Below, piece by piece: positions 11,144 to 18,822 of a DNA stretch of 64,000 bases. Numbering within the stretch: the stretch's first letter is position 1; each line of letters begins with the position of its first letter. The DNA is from Microbacterium sp. LWH13-1.2. Its GTDB lineage: Bacteria; Actinomycetota; Actinomycetes; Actinomycetales; Microbacteriaceae. The notes below the pieces were generated by a model. The model made no database searches, was not told the DNA's origin, and saw only the letters and a program-made list of their open reading frames with translations. Where the stretch lies: NCBI RefSeq assembly GCF_038397735.1, contig NZ_CP151635.1:3038001-3102000 (forward strand), read 5' to 3'. The position numbers and the translations under genes are program-made.

Positions 11144-11217
11144 GTGGCAGTTTTCCTACGAAGAGAGTCTATTCTGCCACTCGTGGCAGATCAAGAGTGA
11201 TCGTAGCGTTTCTGCCA
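11144..11217. promoter_or_regulatory. Cluster of TGGCAG/CTGCCA half-sites
   Basis: CTGCCAC-TC-GTGGCAG is a perfect inverted repeat at 11174-11189. GTGGCAG recurs at 11144-11150 and CTGCCA at 11212-11217. All lie between the divergent GlxA-type regulator and small membrane protein genes. The spacing allows loop or multi-site binding, probably by the adjacent regulator. Confidence 0.5.
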
Positions 11218-11378
11218 TGATCCTCCTCATCGCACTTGTCGCCCTCGCCATCTGGGCCATCGTCGCCACCGCCATCGAACTGCGCCGCGACGGACATCGT
11301 CGCGTTCCCACCGACTGGACTCGCGTCGCCGAAAGGGATGCCCTCGACCGCGCGGAGGCCGGTCACGTCTATCGGTGA
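11217..11378 (+). CDS. Small single-pass membrane protein (53 aa)
   Basis: It starts with a hydrophobic helix (ILLIALVALAIWAIVATAI, residues 2-20), followed by a basic and polar tail (ELRRDGHRRVPTDW). Short proteins of this shape with an RRDGxRRxPT-like motif are common hypothetical proteins in Microbacteriaceae. The function is unknown. The ATG lies within the last CTGCCA half-site of the shared control region, so expression may be tied to the divergent regulator. Confidence 0.6.
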   Translation: MILLIALVALAIWAIVATAIELRRDGHRRVPTDWTRVAERDALDRAEAGHVYR

Positions 11379-11419
11379 CCCGGAGCGAGCGATCTCCCCC
11401 ATCCGACGACGCGCACGGC

Positions 11420-11425
11420 TACGCT
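11420..11425 (+). promoter_or_regulatory. -10 box of a probably leaderless promoter
   Basis: TACGCT is 7 bases before the ATG at 11433. The intervening CGGGAGC is too close to act well as a Shine-Dalgarno site, so a leaderless start is more likely. Confidence 0.45.
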
Positions 11426-11432
11426 CGGGAGC

Positions 11433-11933
11433 ATGAGCGAGCCTCAGCAGCCTCCCGCGCAGCCACACGGAACTCCCCCGCAGTTCGCGGGCTCGCACTA
11501 TCCGCCGCAGCCGCCGCAACCGTCACAGCCGGACACCCGCCAGCCCTACGGTGGGCAGGCGTACGCGGGGCATCCATACCCGGCGCAGCCTTATCCTGAT
11601 CCACAGCGTGCGGCTTCCTCTGGCAGCTCAGGACTCGGTCGTCTCGCCTTCCTCCTCGCCGTGATCTCGCTCGGGATCGGACTCCTCGTCACGCTGTCGT
11701 TTCCGCTGATGTACCGGATGATGGGGGATCCATCAGCCATCGGCGCGTTCGGAGCGGTCGGCAACGGGCTCGTGCTGATCATCGCCGTCGTGGGGCTCAT
11801 CCTCGGTCTGATGTCGGTGCGGCGACCAGGGCCGCAGATCCTCGCGGGCATCGCGATCGGCGTCACCGCCTCGCAGCTCGCCGGGATCGTCATCTCGTGG
11901 GTGTCGAACCTCTTCTACGCGTTTTCCTTCTGA
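11433..11933 (+). CDS. Pro/Gln-rich N-terminal, three-helix membrane protein (paralogue 1)
   Basis: Residues 1-66 are disordered and rich in Pro, Gln and Tyr. Three hydrophobic helices follow at about 70-92, 108-128 and 134-158. The end, WVSNLFYAFSF, resembles the end of the next gene's product (WVSNVFYYLGF), and both begin MSEQ/MSEP, so the two arose by duplication. The layout resembles DUF4190-like actinobacterial membrane proteins with a cytoplasmic Pro-rich tail. The function is unknown. The next gene starts 15 bases after the stop, so the pair is probably cotranscribed. Confidence 0.75.
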   Translation: MSEPQQPPAQPHGTPPQFAGSHYPPQPPQPSQPDTRQPYGGQAYAGHPYPAQPYPDPQRAASSGSSGLGRLAFLLAVISLGIGLLVTLSFPLMYRMMGDPSAIGAFGAVGNGLVLIIAVVGLILGLMSVRRPGPQILAGIAIGVTASQLAGIVISWVSNLFYAFSF

Positions 11934-11948
11934 TCGTCCGGAGAATCG

Positions 11949-12551
11949 ATGAGCGAGCAGCAACAGAATCCAGACCGGCCGCAGAACGACGGACAGATCC
12001 CGTATCCGTCGCAGCAGCCCGGCCAGCCCTACGCACAACCGGGCCAGCCGTATGCCCAGCCCGGCCAGCCCTACGCACAATCGGGCCAGCCGTATGCCCA
12101 CCCCGGCCAGCCCTACACGCAACCCGGTCAGCCGTATGCCCGACCTGGCCAGCCGTACGCACAACCCGGCCAGCCGTATGCCCGACCTGGCCATCCCGAT
12201 GGAGTCGCGGCGGCGGCCTATGCTCCGGGCCAGGCGACCGCACGCCGTTCCGGAGGCCTCGGACGCACGGCATTGGTGGTCGCCGTGAGCGCCGTGGCGA
12301 TCGGGCTGCTCTGGCAGCTCGTCACCCCGTTCATGTATGCGAGCGTCGGCTTCGGCGTCGACCTGCTGTCGAACCTCGTGAACCTGGTCGTGATGGCAGG
12401 CGCAGGTGTCGCCCTGGTGCTCGGAATCATCGCGCTTCGACGCCCGGCGCCTCATCTGCTCCCGGCGATCGCCATCGGCGTGGGAGGCAGCACGGTCATC
12501 GGCACGCTCGTCGCGTGGGTGTCGAACGTGTTCTACTACCTCGGGTTCTGA
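11949..12551 (+). CDS. Repeat-bearing Pro/Gln-rich three-helix membrane protein (paralogue 2)
   Basis: The 200-residue protein has a long disordered head with about eight copies of a seven-residue repeat PGQPYAQ (residues 24-79). Membrane helices follow at about 105-127, 137-163 and 169-192. It is a duplicate of the previous gene's product, differing mainly by the repeat expansion. The repeated Tyr/Pro/Gln head could be a flexible cytoplasmic tether or a condensate-forming segment. That is inference, and no function is known. Confidence 0.78.
   Translation: MSEQQQNPDRPQNDGQIPYPSQQPGQPYAQPGQPYAQPGQPYAQSGQPYAHPGQPYTQPGQPYARPGQPYAQPGQPYARPGHPDGVAAAAYAPGQATARRSGGLGRTALVVAVSAVAIGLLWQLVTPFMYASVGFGVDLLSNLVNLVVMAGAGVALVLGIIALRRPAPHLLPAIAIGVGGSTVIGTLVAWVSNVFYYLGF
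12018..12200 (+). repeat. In-frame 21-bp tandem array encoding PGQPYAQ-type repeats
   Basis: Eight units of 21 bp and a partial ninth encode PGQPYAQ variants. Alternate units share codon choice (CCCTACGCACAA against CCGTATGCCCAG), which gives a 42-bp super-period. This suggests growth by duplication of a two-unit block. Every unit is a multiple of three, so length changes keep the frame. Confidence 0.9.
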
Positions 12552-12560
12552 GTCCGAGGA

Positions 12561-13766
12561 TCAGCCCGCGAGCACGCGCTCGTAGACCTCGATCATCGCG
12601 GCCGTGCGCGACGACTGTCGGAACGCCTCCGAGACCTCGCGCATCGGCGTCGGTGCGGTGCCTGCGGCGATGTCGGATGCCGCACGGCGCAGCGTCTCGA
12701 CGAGACCGGCCTTGCGCTGCGCCTCAGTGCCCGCGGCTCCGGGGACGGCCCAGAGCCCGCCTCCGAGCTCGGATGCGATGTCGGGGTCGCTGATCACCGA
12801 CGGCGTACCGAGGGTCGCGGCTTCGAAAGGCGTCATGCCCTGGGTCTCGAAACCGATCGAGGTCTGCACGAGCGCGTCGGCCGAGGCGATGCGGGCGAGG
12901 GTGTCCTGGTAGCTGAGCTTGCCGGCGAAACGCACATTCGAGTGCCCGGCCACGGTCTTCTCAGCCGCCGCGCGCTGCGCACCGCCGCCGATGATCTCGA
13001 GCTCTGCGTCGACACCCGAGGCGACGAACGCCTCGAGGAACGGCAGCAGGCGCTTCTCGGGGCTCATGCGTCCCAGCCAGACGAAACGAGGCCTGCCCGG
13101 CGCGCGGTCCGTCGGCGCGGCGGCGAGCGTCGCCTCGCGCACGTCGTCGTCGATGCCGTTCCAGACGACGTCGACCGGGATGAACACCCCGTGCTCCTCG
13201 ATACGACGAGCGAAGTGGGTCGATGGGGCGGTCACGGCAGACGCACCGCTCGCGATGCCGCGCAGGAACGCCCAACCGTCGGAGCCGCCCACCGGCGCCG
13301 CGACGCCGTGCAGCGCTCGGCGCCGCCAGAGGTTCAGCACTCCGAGCACGGGGCGATGCAGCGGGGTGACCGCGGCGATGCCGACGTCGACCCGATTGTG
13401 CAGGGTGTGCACGACGGGGATGCCGTGGCGTGCCGCGTACCGGTGCCCGATGAACGCGCCCCAGAAATCGGCCTGCACGTGCACGAGGTCGACCGGCGGA
13501 CGATGAGTCATCGCGCGATCGAGGAAGCGATCCGTCGCCCGCCCGGGCCAGCTCATCGAGTACTCGCGGTCGACCGTGATCGGCACGGACGGCAGGTCGA
13601 TGTTCGAGGGGTCCGCGACATCCGACGTGCGCGATCCGTGCATCTTCGGGGCGACCACGGTCACCGTGTGGCCTGCTCGCTCGAGGAACTCGCGTTGCAG
13701 CCGCATCGACACCTGCGCCCCACCGAGGGAGTCCAGGTGCTGATCGCCGAAGAAGACGATGTGCAT
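12561..13766 (-). CDS. GT4-family glycosyltransferase
   Basis: This has a GT-B fold. The N-terminal acceptor domain opens with MHIVFFGDQHLDSLGGAQ (the GGAQ glycine loop). The C-terminal nucleotide-sugar domain has FVWLGRMSPEKRLLPFLEA and a closing GFETQGMTPFEAATLGTP, which contains the ExxxxxE-type element of retaining GT4 enzymes. It probably adds a sugar from NDP- or GDP-donor to a lipid or polysaccharide acceptor at the inner membrane face. The ATG at 13766 is preceded by GAAGG at good spacing. A GTG at 13781, overlapping the upstream stop, is the alternative start. It forms a two-gene operon with the next glycosyltransferase. Confidence 0.85.
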   Translation of the reverse strand: MHIVFFGDQHLDSLGGAQVSMRLQREFLERAGHTVTVVAPKMHGSRTSDVADPSNIDLPSVPITVDREYSMSWPGRATDRFLDRAMTHRPPVDLVHVQADFWGAFIGHRYAARHGIPVVHTLHNRVDVGIAAVTPLHRPVLGVLNLWRRRALHGVAAPVGGSDGWAFLRGIASGASAVTAPSTHFARRIEEHGVFIPVDVVWNGIDDDVREATLAAAPTDRAPGRPRFVWLGRMSPEKRLLPFLEAFVASGVDAELEIIGGGAQRAAAEKTVAGHSNVRFAGKLSYQDTLARIASADALVQTSIGFETQGMTPFEAATLGTPSVISDPDIASELGGGLWAVPGAAGTEAQRKAGLVETLRRAASDIAAGTAPTPMREVSEAFRQSSRTAAMIEVYERVLAG

Positions 13767-13777
13767 CGCGCCTGCCT

Positions 13778-15004
13778 TCACTCGGGCAGGGGCTCGTCGC
13801 GGTACAGCGCCTCGAAGGTGTCGAGCGTGCGGTTGATGTCATGGATCGCGACGCCGTCGAGCGATGCCTTCTGCATACGCGCGTACTCTCCCGGCGATGC
13901 GGTGAGCACGTCGGTCAGTCGTGCGGCGAGGGCATCGGCGTTGCCGGGCTCGAACAGGTATCCGTTCTCACCGTCGTGCACGAGGTGCGGCAGGGCGACG
14001 GCATCCGCTGCGACGATCGGCAGAGCCGAGGCCATGGCCTCCATGGTCGCGATCGACTGCAGCTCGGCGATCGAGGCGATCGTGAAGACGGACGCGCGTG
14101 ACAGCAGTGCCCGCAGCTCCTCGTCGGTCGTGCGTCCATGGAAGGTCACCCGGTCACCGAGACCCAGCTGGGTCGCGAGACTCTCGAGTTGCTTGCGCTG
14201 GTCGCCACCGCCGACGATGTCGAAGGTCGCGTCGAGCGCCGGGTCGAGCTTCGTCATCGCCTCGAGGATCACCTCGACCTGCTTCTCGGCGGTCAGACGG
14301 CCGACGAAGATGATGCGGTTCTTCTCGCGCGGGGCGATGACCGGGGTGTACTGGGTGCGATCGATGCCGCAGCTGACGGGGATCACGTTCTCGACGGCGA
14401 CGGTTCGCTCGAGGAAGTCGGCTGCACGACGCGTCGGCGTGGTGATCGCGCGCGTCAGGGCGAATGTGCGCTTCGCGTCGCCCCAGGCCCAGCGCAGCAC
14501 GAGGTCATCGACCCATTTGGGCATGGTCGTGTGGTCGAGGATGTTCTCGGCCATCACGTGGTTCGTCGCGATCACCGGGATGCCGCGCTCGTGCGCGATG
14601 CGGGCGAGGCCGCGGCCGATCACGATGTGCGACTGGATGTGCACGACGTCGGGCTGCACGCTGTCGAAGATCTTGCGCGCGTAATGCTTCACGCGCCACG
14701 GCCAGACGAAGCGCAGCCAGTCGTGGGGAGCCCACCGCACCGATGGGAGGCGGTGCATCGTCATCGGCTCACCTTCGATGACCTCGGTCTGCGCGGGCGT
14801 GCGGCGGTAGGCCACGTTCGGGGCGACCACATGCACGTCTTCTCCCCGCTGCACGAGACCTGCCGCGAGGCGTTCGGCGAAGCGGGCGGCGCCATTGATG
14901 TCGGGCGCGAAGGTGTCGCATCCGATCAGGATGCGCAGCGGGCGCTGCCCGGGGTCGGGGGCGACGTCGGGTGCACTCGTCGGATCGGAGGTAGAGGAGG
15001 ACAT
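13778..15004 (-). CDS. GT4-family glycosyltransferase, first gene of a two-gene operon
   Basis: The 408-residue GT-B enzyme has LRILIGCDTFAPDINGAARF near the start (glycine-rich acceptor loop). Its later segments IIFVGRLTAEKQVEVILEA and ASIAELQSIATMEAMASALP form the GT4 donor site. It resembles the mannosyltransferase-like PimB/MshA branch that is common in actinomycetes, but the donor and acceptor cannot be fixed from sequence. The stop overlaps the possible GTG start of the following glycosyltransferase gene. The two enzymes probably act in sequence on one glycolipid or wall polymer. Confidence 0.85.
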   Translation of the reverse strand: MSSSTSDPTSAPDVAPDPGQRPLRILIGCDTFAPDINGAARFAERLAAGLVQRGEDVHVVAPNVAYRRTPAQTEVIEGEPMTMHRLPSVRWAPHDWLRFVWPWRVKHYARKIFDSVQPDVVHIQSHIVIGRGLARIAHERGIPVIATNHVMAENILDHTTMPKWVDDLVLRWAWGDAKRTFALTRAITTPTRRAADFLERTVAVENVIPVSCGIDRTQYTPVIAPREKNRIIFVGRLTAEKQVEVILEAMTKLDPALDATFDIVGGGDQRKQLESLATQLGLGDRVTFHGRTTDEELRALLSRASVFTIASIAELQSIATMEAMASALPIVAADAVALPHLVHDGENGYLFEPGNADALAARLTDVLTASPGEYARMQKASLDGVAIHDINRTLDTFEALYRDEPLPE

Positions 15005-15112
15005 TCTGCCTTACGGTACGGCGGTCAAAGAGCCCGATCGGGCGCTGGCCACTCTACCCGAGGGGTCTGTTCGAGCCGCCGAGGCATACCGGCATCCCTC
15101 AGCCTCACCCCC

Positions 15113-15118
15113 TAGCGT
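15113..15118 (+). promoter_or_regulatory. -10 box of a leaderless promoter
   Basis: TAGCGT lies 6 bases before the ATG at 15125, placing the expected transcript start on the start codon. Confidence 0.55.
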
Positions 15119-15124
15119 GGAGGC

Positions 15125-15715
15125 ATGCGACTGACAGCCGACGCCGACCCGCAACTGTGGATCCCCGTGACGGATTCGCTCGGCTGGAAGGGCCGGCGGC
15201 ACCGTAAGGCCGCCATCCGGATGCTGCTGGGGCAGGTGAACTCGGCGATCGGCGTCACGGAACGGCCGGGTTCCCGGTTCGGCGCGTGGGCGATGAGCCA
15301 AGCCGCGCCGATGTTGATGCGCCGGGCGGACGGTCGCGTGCTCGTGTGGACATGGAAGGCGGATCCGGAGTTGGTCGTCGCCATGGCCACCGCGCAGGCG
15401 CTGACGCCCGAGGTGCGGATCGCGCGCGCATCCATGCCGATGGACTACGACGACACGGTGTCGTTCTCTAGCCGGTGGTTGGGTGCGGGCGAGAAGCTCG
15501 TGGTTTCGATGCCGCCGTCGCCCGCGAGCCCTCCGTTCGCGACGTACACGTGGGACACCGGCACGCATCTGGTGACACTGACCGCGATGTGCAGCGACCG
15601 CGAGCGGTTCGGCACGCTTGACGGCGCGCTCGACGATCTGGCCCGCAGCATCCGGATCGCGGACGAACTGTCCGGAGGCGAGTCACCCGAGGTGCTCCGC
15701 CTCGGGCCTGCGTGA
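15125..15715 (+). CDS. Unassigned 196-aa soluble protein
   Basis: I do not recognise a family. The protein has no signal peptide, membrane helix or cysteine cluster. It opens MRLTADADPQLWIPV and has a compact mix of hydrophobic and charged residues typical of an alpha/beta cytoplasmic protein (for example ADGRVLVWTWKADPELVVAM and FATYTWDTGTHLVTLT). It stands alone on the plus strand after two minus-strand glycosyltransferase genes, with its own leaderless-type promoter. Coding character is normal for the window, so it is likely to be real. Confidence 0.65.
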   Translation: MRLTADADPQLWIPVTDSLGWKGRRHRKAAIRMLLGQVNSAIGVTERPGSRFGAWAMSQAAPMLMRRADGRVLVWTWKADPELVVAMATAQALTPEVRIARASMPMDYDDTVSFSSRWLGAGEKLVVSMPPSPASPPFATYTWDTGTHLVTLTAMCSDRERFGTLDGALDDLARSIRIADELSGGESPEVLRLGPA

Positions 15716-15716
15716 T

Positions 15717-15832
15717 CGCGGTTCTACTGCCCGGCGCGCGGTTCTCCTGCCCGATGGGCGGTTGCCAGAGTTCGAACGTAGGACCTTCACTGATGCGAGA
15801 CCTTCACTGATGTGAGACCTTCGCTGACGCCT
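15717..15832. repeat. Short tandem repeats between two convergent genes
   Basis: Two near-identical 20-base units (CGCGGTTCTnCTGCCCG core; 15717-15736 and 15737-15756) are followed by three 17-base units (GACCTTCACTGATGnGA core; 15782-15798, 15799-15815, 15816-15832, the last diverged). They lie in the 166-base gap before the DUF222-HNH gene's 3' end. No coding or terminator role is evident. Confidence 0.8.
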
Positions 15833-15881
15833 GTGACGGTTGTGCTCATGGCCGTGTTCCACTCCTGACGGCTCCGTCGGG

Positions 15882-17453
15882 TCAGACCCGAATCGGGGCG
15901 CCCCGAACGTGTGCGTTCACCGGCAGGCTGAGTCTCGGGGTGCGCCATCGCTGCTCGGGATCCCACCATCGCGGTCCCCGCACCTGCGGAAGGCCCTCGT
16001 CCATGCGGATCTCCCACCCGGAGGATCCGAGGGATCGGTGATGCCACCAGCACAACGGCACACCGTTGTCCGTATGCGTCGGCCCACCCCGCGCATGCTC
16101 GGTGACGTGGTGAATCTCACACCACGACGCGGGAACATGACAGCCAGGGATCAAGCATTCCTTGTCGCGGGCGATGATCGCCCGCCGTTGGTGCACGGTG
16201 AAGACCCGATCCGTGGTGGTGATGCCGATGATCCGGCCCTCATCCATCAGCACCCGTTGGATGGTCCCGGCGCAGGCGACGTGCGCGGCGACCGGGACAG
16301 GGATGTGAGCACCGGATCCGGGGATCGTCGCCCAGCCGCCGTTCCCGTGGGGGCCGCCCGTTCCGGACGCAGCGTTCCCGAATGCCGCACCGGCTGCGTG
16401 CGAGCCGTGAGCGGCGAGGTCTTTCGCGTCGACGGTGACGACGAGCACCGGTGATGACCCACCAAGGGTGGGCATGTCCCTGTGGCGGGCCGCGATCGCG
16501 AACACCATCGCCAGGGCATCGTGGCGTTTCTGCGACGCGGTGCGCTCATCGAGCACGCACCGCGGATCCGAGTTGAACGGATCGGCACCCGCCCCCGCAC
16601 GGGCACCCGCACCCGCACCCGCACCCGCACCCGCACCCGCGTCGGCATCGTCGCCGTCGCCGTCGCCGTCGCTGGGGGCGAAGTGGACTCCGGGCATCGG
16701 CGGGCCGTCACCCTTGGGGTTGAGGATCGCGTCCATGATCACCTGCAGTTGCGCCGCGACGTCCGGGGTCAGATACCCCCGGATCGCGTGCACACCGTCC
16801 GCCAACCGGCCGATCGTGATGCCTCGGCGACGGCGGGAGTCCTCATCCTTCGGTTCTTCCCCGTCCGGGTCGAACATCGACGCGAGATCCTCCGCAAGAG
16901 CCTTCAAGTCCTGCGCCGTCGGCGCCGGCCCAGCATCCGCATCATCCCCCTCGACGCCCGTGTCGACCCCGTGCCCGCGCGCGCACCCCGCCAACGCGAC
17001 ATCCGCCGCCAACCGTTGATCCACGCTGAGGCGGTCCCACACCCGCTCGATCGGGCCCGTCGCCGCGAGAAACCCCGCCACCCCGACCACGCCGTCCAAC
17101 AGTGCGAGCCGCAACTCCGACCAGCGGGCCGGCATCCGCTCCCCCGCCAGACTCACCGGGCGCCGCACCAGATCGACGACCCTGTCGACCCGGGACGCAC
17201 CCCGCACATCCACCCGCACCGTCCGCTGCAACAACTCATTCACACCCCGACACCCCACCGAGTGCGGAAAGTCACCCGCATCACCCGTCGCGATCGTCTC
17301 GACGATCACCGCTTCGACCCGCCGGAAGACGGCCCCGGCACCCTGCAGCACCGTGACCCGATCCGCGTCCGACAGCCCGGCGAGCGCGTCGTCGGACAGC
17401 ACCGTGTCGAGGTCGGCGATGACCCGATCCAGAAGCTCCACGGTGCTGTTCAT
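15882..17453 (-). CDS. DUF222-domain protein with C-terminal HNH endonuclease motif
   Basis: The 523-residue protein has the DUF222 helical region (about 1-340). At about 430-490 it has an HNH nuclease motif with the zinc-knuckle-like DKECLIPGCHVPASWCEIHH and the later DNGVPLCWWHH. Such proteins occur in many copies in Microbacteriaceae genomes, and their role is unresolved. A low-complexity linker at about 263-290 is made of Asp-Gly and Gly-Ala repeats encoded by hexanucleotide microsatellites. AGGGG is very close to the ATG. It is divergent from the MarR gene and flanked downstream by tandem repeats. Confidence 0.85.
   Translation of the reverse strand: MNSTVELLDRVIADLDTVLSDDALAGLSDADRVTVLQGAGAVFRRVEAVIVETIATGDAGDFPHSVGCRGVNELLQRTVRVDVRGASRVDRVVDLVRRPVSLAGERMPARWSELRLALLDGVVGVAGFLAATGPIERVWDRLSVDQRLAADVALAGCARGHGVDTGVEGDDADAGPAPTAQDLKALAEDLASMFDPDGEEPKDEDSRRRRGITIGRLADGVHAIRGYLTPDVAAQLQVIMDAILNPKGDGPPMPGVHFAPSDGDGDGDDADAGAGAGAGAGAGARAGAGADPFNSDPRCVLDERTASQKRHDALAMVFAIAARHRDMPTLGGSSPVLVVTVDAKDLAAHGSHAAGAAFGNAASGTGGPHGNGGWATIPGSGAHIPVPVAAHVACAGTIQRVLMDEGRIIGITTTDRVFTVHQRRAIIARDKECLIPGCHVPASWCEIHHVTEHARGGPTHTDNGVPLCWWHHRSLGSSGWEIRMDEGLPQVRGPRWWDPEQRWRTPRLSLPVNAHVRGAPIRV
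16603..16638. repeat. Hexanucleotide microsatellite inside the HNH gene
   Basis: Six perfect GCACCC units encode a Gly-Ala run on the minus strand. A second hexameric run encoding Asp-Gly follows at about 16649-16666. Because the unit is six bases, slippage would change linker length without a frameshift. Confidence 0.85.
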
Positions 17454-17591
17454 ACCCCTTAGTCAACACGGGACCACCGACATTCACGACCCGAAACCAC
17501 CCCGAATTATCCCAGATCAGAGGCGTATTCCGATCTCCCAGAATGATGCAGAAAAGAGCAGCGCCACCTGAGATCACATACTGTGAATACT

Positions 17592-17613
17592 GGTAACAAT
17601 GTAGTAAGGTAAC
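17592..17613 (+). promoter_or_regulatory. Direct GGTAAC repeats before marR
   Basis: GGTAAC occurs at 17592-17597 and 17608-17613, sixteen bases (about 1.5 helical turns) apart and ending five bases before the marR start. This is a possible autoregulatory site. Confidence 0.3.
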
Positions 17614-17617
17614 CACT

Positions 17618-18115
17618 ATGGAACCCCTCTTCGTCGACCGCCTCCTTCAGATCGCCGATCTGTTTCAGAAGGACATGGCACGTGCGTTCGCCGGCACAGA
17701 TCTCACACCGACTCGCGTGCACCTTCTCTGGGTCCTGCAGCACGCCGGTCCGTCGACCCAGCAGACGCTCGCTGCGCTCTGCGAGGTGACGCCTCGCAAC
17801 ATCACCGCTCTCGTGGACGCACTCGAGGGCTCGGGCCACGTCCGTCGCACCCCGCATCCCTCCGATCGCCGTGCCGTGCTGGTCGAGCTCACTCCGGCCG
17901 CAGTCGAGACCATGGCCCGGATGCAGGAGGAGCACACCCAGCTCAACGAGACGCTGCTGAACGCGATCGCCCCCGACGACCGCGCCGCGGTCGAGCGCGG
18001 CCTGACAGCCGTCGCCGCACATCTCGAGAACCTCGTCACCTCCGCAGCGAGCGCACAGACGCCGGCACAGGCACAGACACAGGCACAGGCACAGGCACAG
18101 GGCGACACCCCATGA
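17618..18115 (+). CDS. MarR-family transcriptional regulator
   Basis: The 165-residue protein has the MarR winged helix at about 25-110. The recognition region is CEVTPRNITALVDALEGSGHVRRT, and the wing motif is HPSDRRAVLVELT, close to the family DxRxxxxxLT signature. The last 20 residues are an Ala-Gln repeat encoded by six GGCACA-type hexamers, unlike the rest of the protein. The stop overlaps the start of the next gene (ATGA), so the regulator and the membrane protein are translationally coupled. It probably controls its own operon. Confidence 0.85.
   Translation: MEPLFVDRLLQIADLFQKDMARAFAGTDLTPTRVHLLWVLQHAGPSTQQTLAALCEVTPRNITALVDALEGSGHVRRTPHPSDRRAVLVELTPAAVETMARMQEEHTQLNETLLNAIAPDDRAAVERGLTAVAAHLENLVTSAASAQTPAQAQTQAQAQAQGDTP
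18064..18099 (+). repeat. Hexanucleotide run at the marR 3' end
   Basis: Six units of GGCACA (one is GACACA) encode the Gln-Ala tail. Slippage would lengthen or shorten the tail in frame. Confidence 0.85.
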
Positions 18116-18771
18116 CCGAGCAGCTGCGCGACAACACCACTGACACCCCGACGCCCCTCGCGCGCGTCCTCAACTTCCTCCATCGCGCATGGATCGCCGA
18201 GCTCCGCGTCTACTCGAGCATCGCGCGTGCGATCGCCCGCCGCCCGGCGATCCCGCAGGGCGGCACCGGCATCGGCTACCACCGCCCCGTCCTCACCATT
18301 CTGTTCATCTTCATCGGGCTCTCGGCGGTGGAGATCCCGATTCTCGACCTGATCGTGCACCCCTGGCCCACCGTGCGCATCACGCTTCTCATCCTCGGCA
18401 TCTGGGGAGTCACCTGGATGGTCGGCCTGCTCTGCGCGATGCTCATGCGTCCGCACACGGTGGGGCCCGACGGCATCCGCGTGCGCAGCGGTCTCGAACT
18501 CGACGTGCCGGTCAGCTGGGCCGACATCGCGTCGGTCGCGATCGATCGCCGCGTCGATGAGCCCAAACAGCCGCGCGTCACAGGCTCGGAGTATGCCGAG
18601 CGGATGCAGGACGAGACCAACATCGAGATCGAGCTCGAACGCCCGGTCGCGATCCGGCTCCCCGGTCTCGCGCCGAAGGGCGGGACGCATCGTGTCGACC
18701 GCATCAGGTTCTGGGCCGACGACCCGCGGGCCTTCCTCGACGCCGCTCGGCCGTTCCTCATGGCAGTCTGA
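18112..18771 (+). CDS. Membrane protein with C-terminal PH-like domain, cotranscribed with marR
   Basis: The 219-residue protein has a basic N-terminal stretch and two membrane helices at about 60-82 (VLTILFIFIGLSAVEIPILDL) and 90-112. A soluble beta-rich C-terminal part (about 118-219, GIRVRSGLELDVPVSWADIASV) resembles bacterial PH-like (bPH) domains. The function is unknown. The start overlaps the marR stop. The next plus-strand gene encodes another two-part membrane/PH-like protein. Confidence 0.7.
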   Translation: MTEQLRDNTTDTPTPLARVLNFLHRAWIAELRVYSSIARAIARRPAIPQGGTGIGYHRPVLTILFIFIGLSAVEIPILDLIVHPWPTVRITLLILGIWGVTWMVGLLCAMLMRPHTVGPDGIRVRSGLELDVPVSWADIASVAIDRRVDEPKQPRVTGSEYAERMQDETNIEIELERPVAIRLPGLAPKGGTHRVDRIRFWADDPRAFLDAARPFLMAV

Positions 18772-18780
18772 GACGGAAGT

Positions 18781-18802
18781 CTGCGGTGTGAGTCGACCGC
18801 AG
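18781..18802 (+). other. Small hairpin between two membrane protein genes
   Basis: CTGCGGT-N8-ACCGCAG forms a 7-bp stem just after the stop at 18771. It is short for a terminator and may only attenuate read-through into the next gene. Confidence 0.35.
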
Positions 18803-18822
18803 TCAGATGACCGGGGGACGAG

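Noticed and set aside
12018..12200. Regular repeats considered as a CRISPR array
   Set aside because: The units are contiguous without spacers, and they encode an in-frame peptide repeat.
15882..17453. HNH gene as a homing endonuclease in an intron or as an insertion sequence
   Set aside because: No intron structure, terminal inverted repeats or interrupted host gene can be seen.
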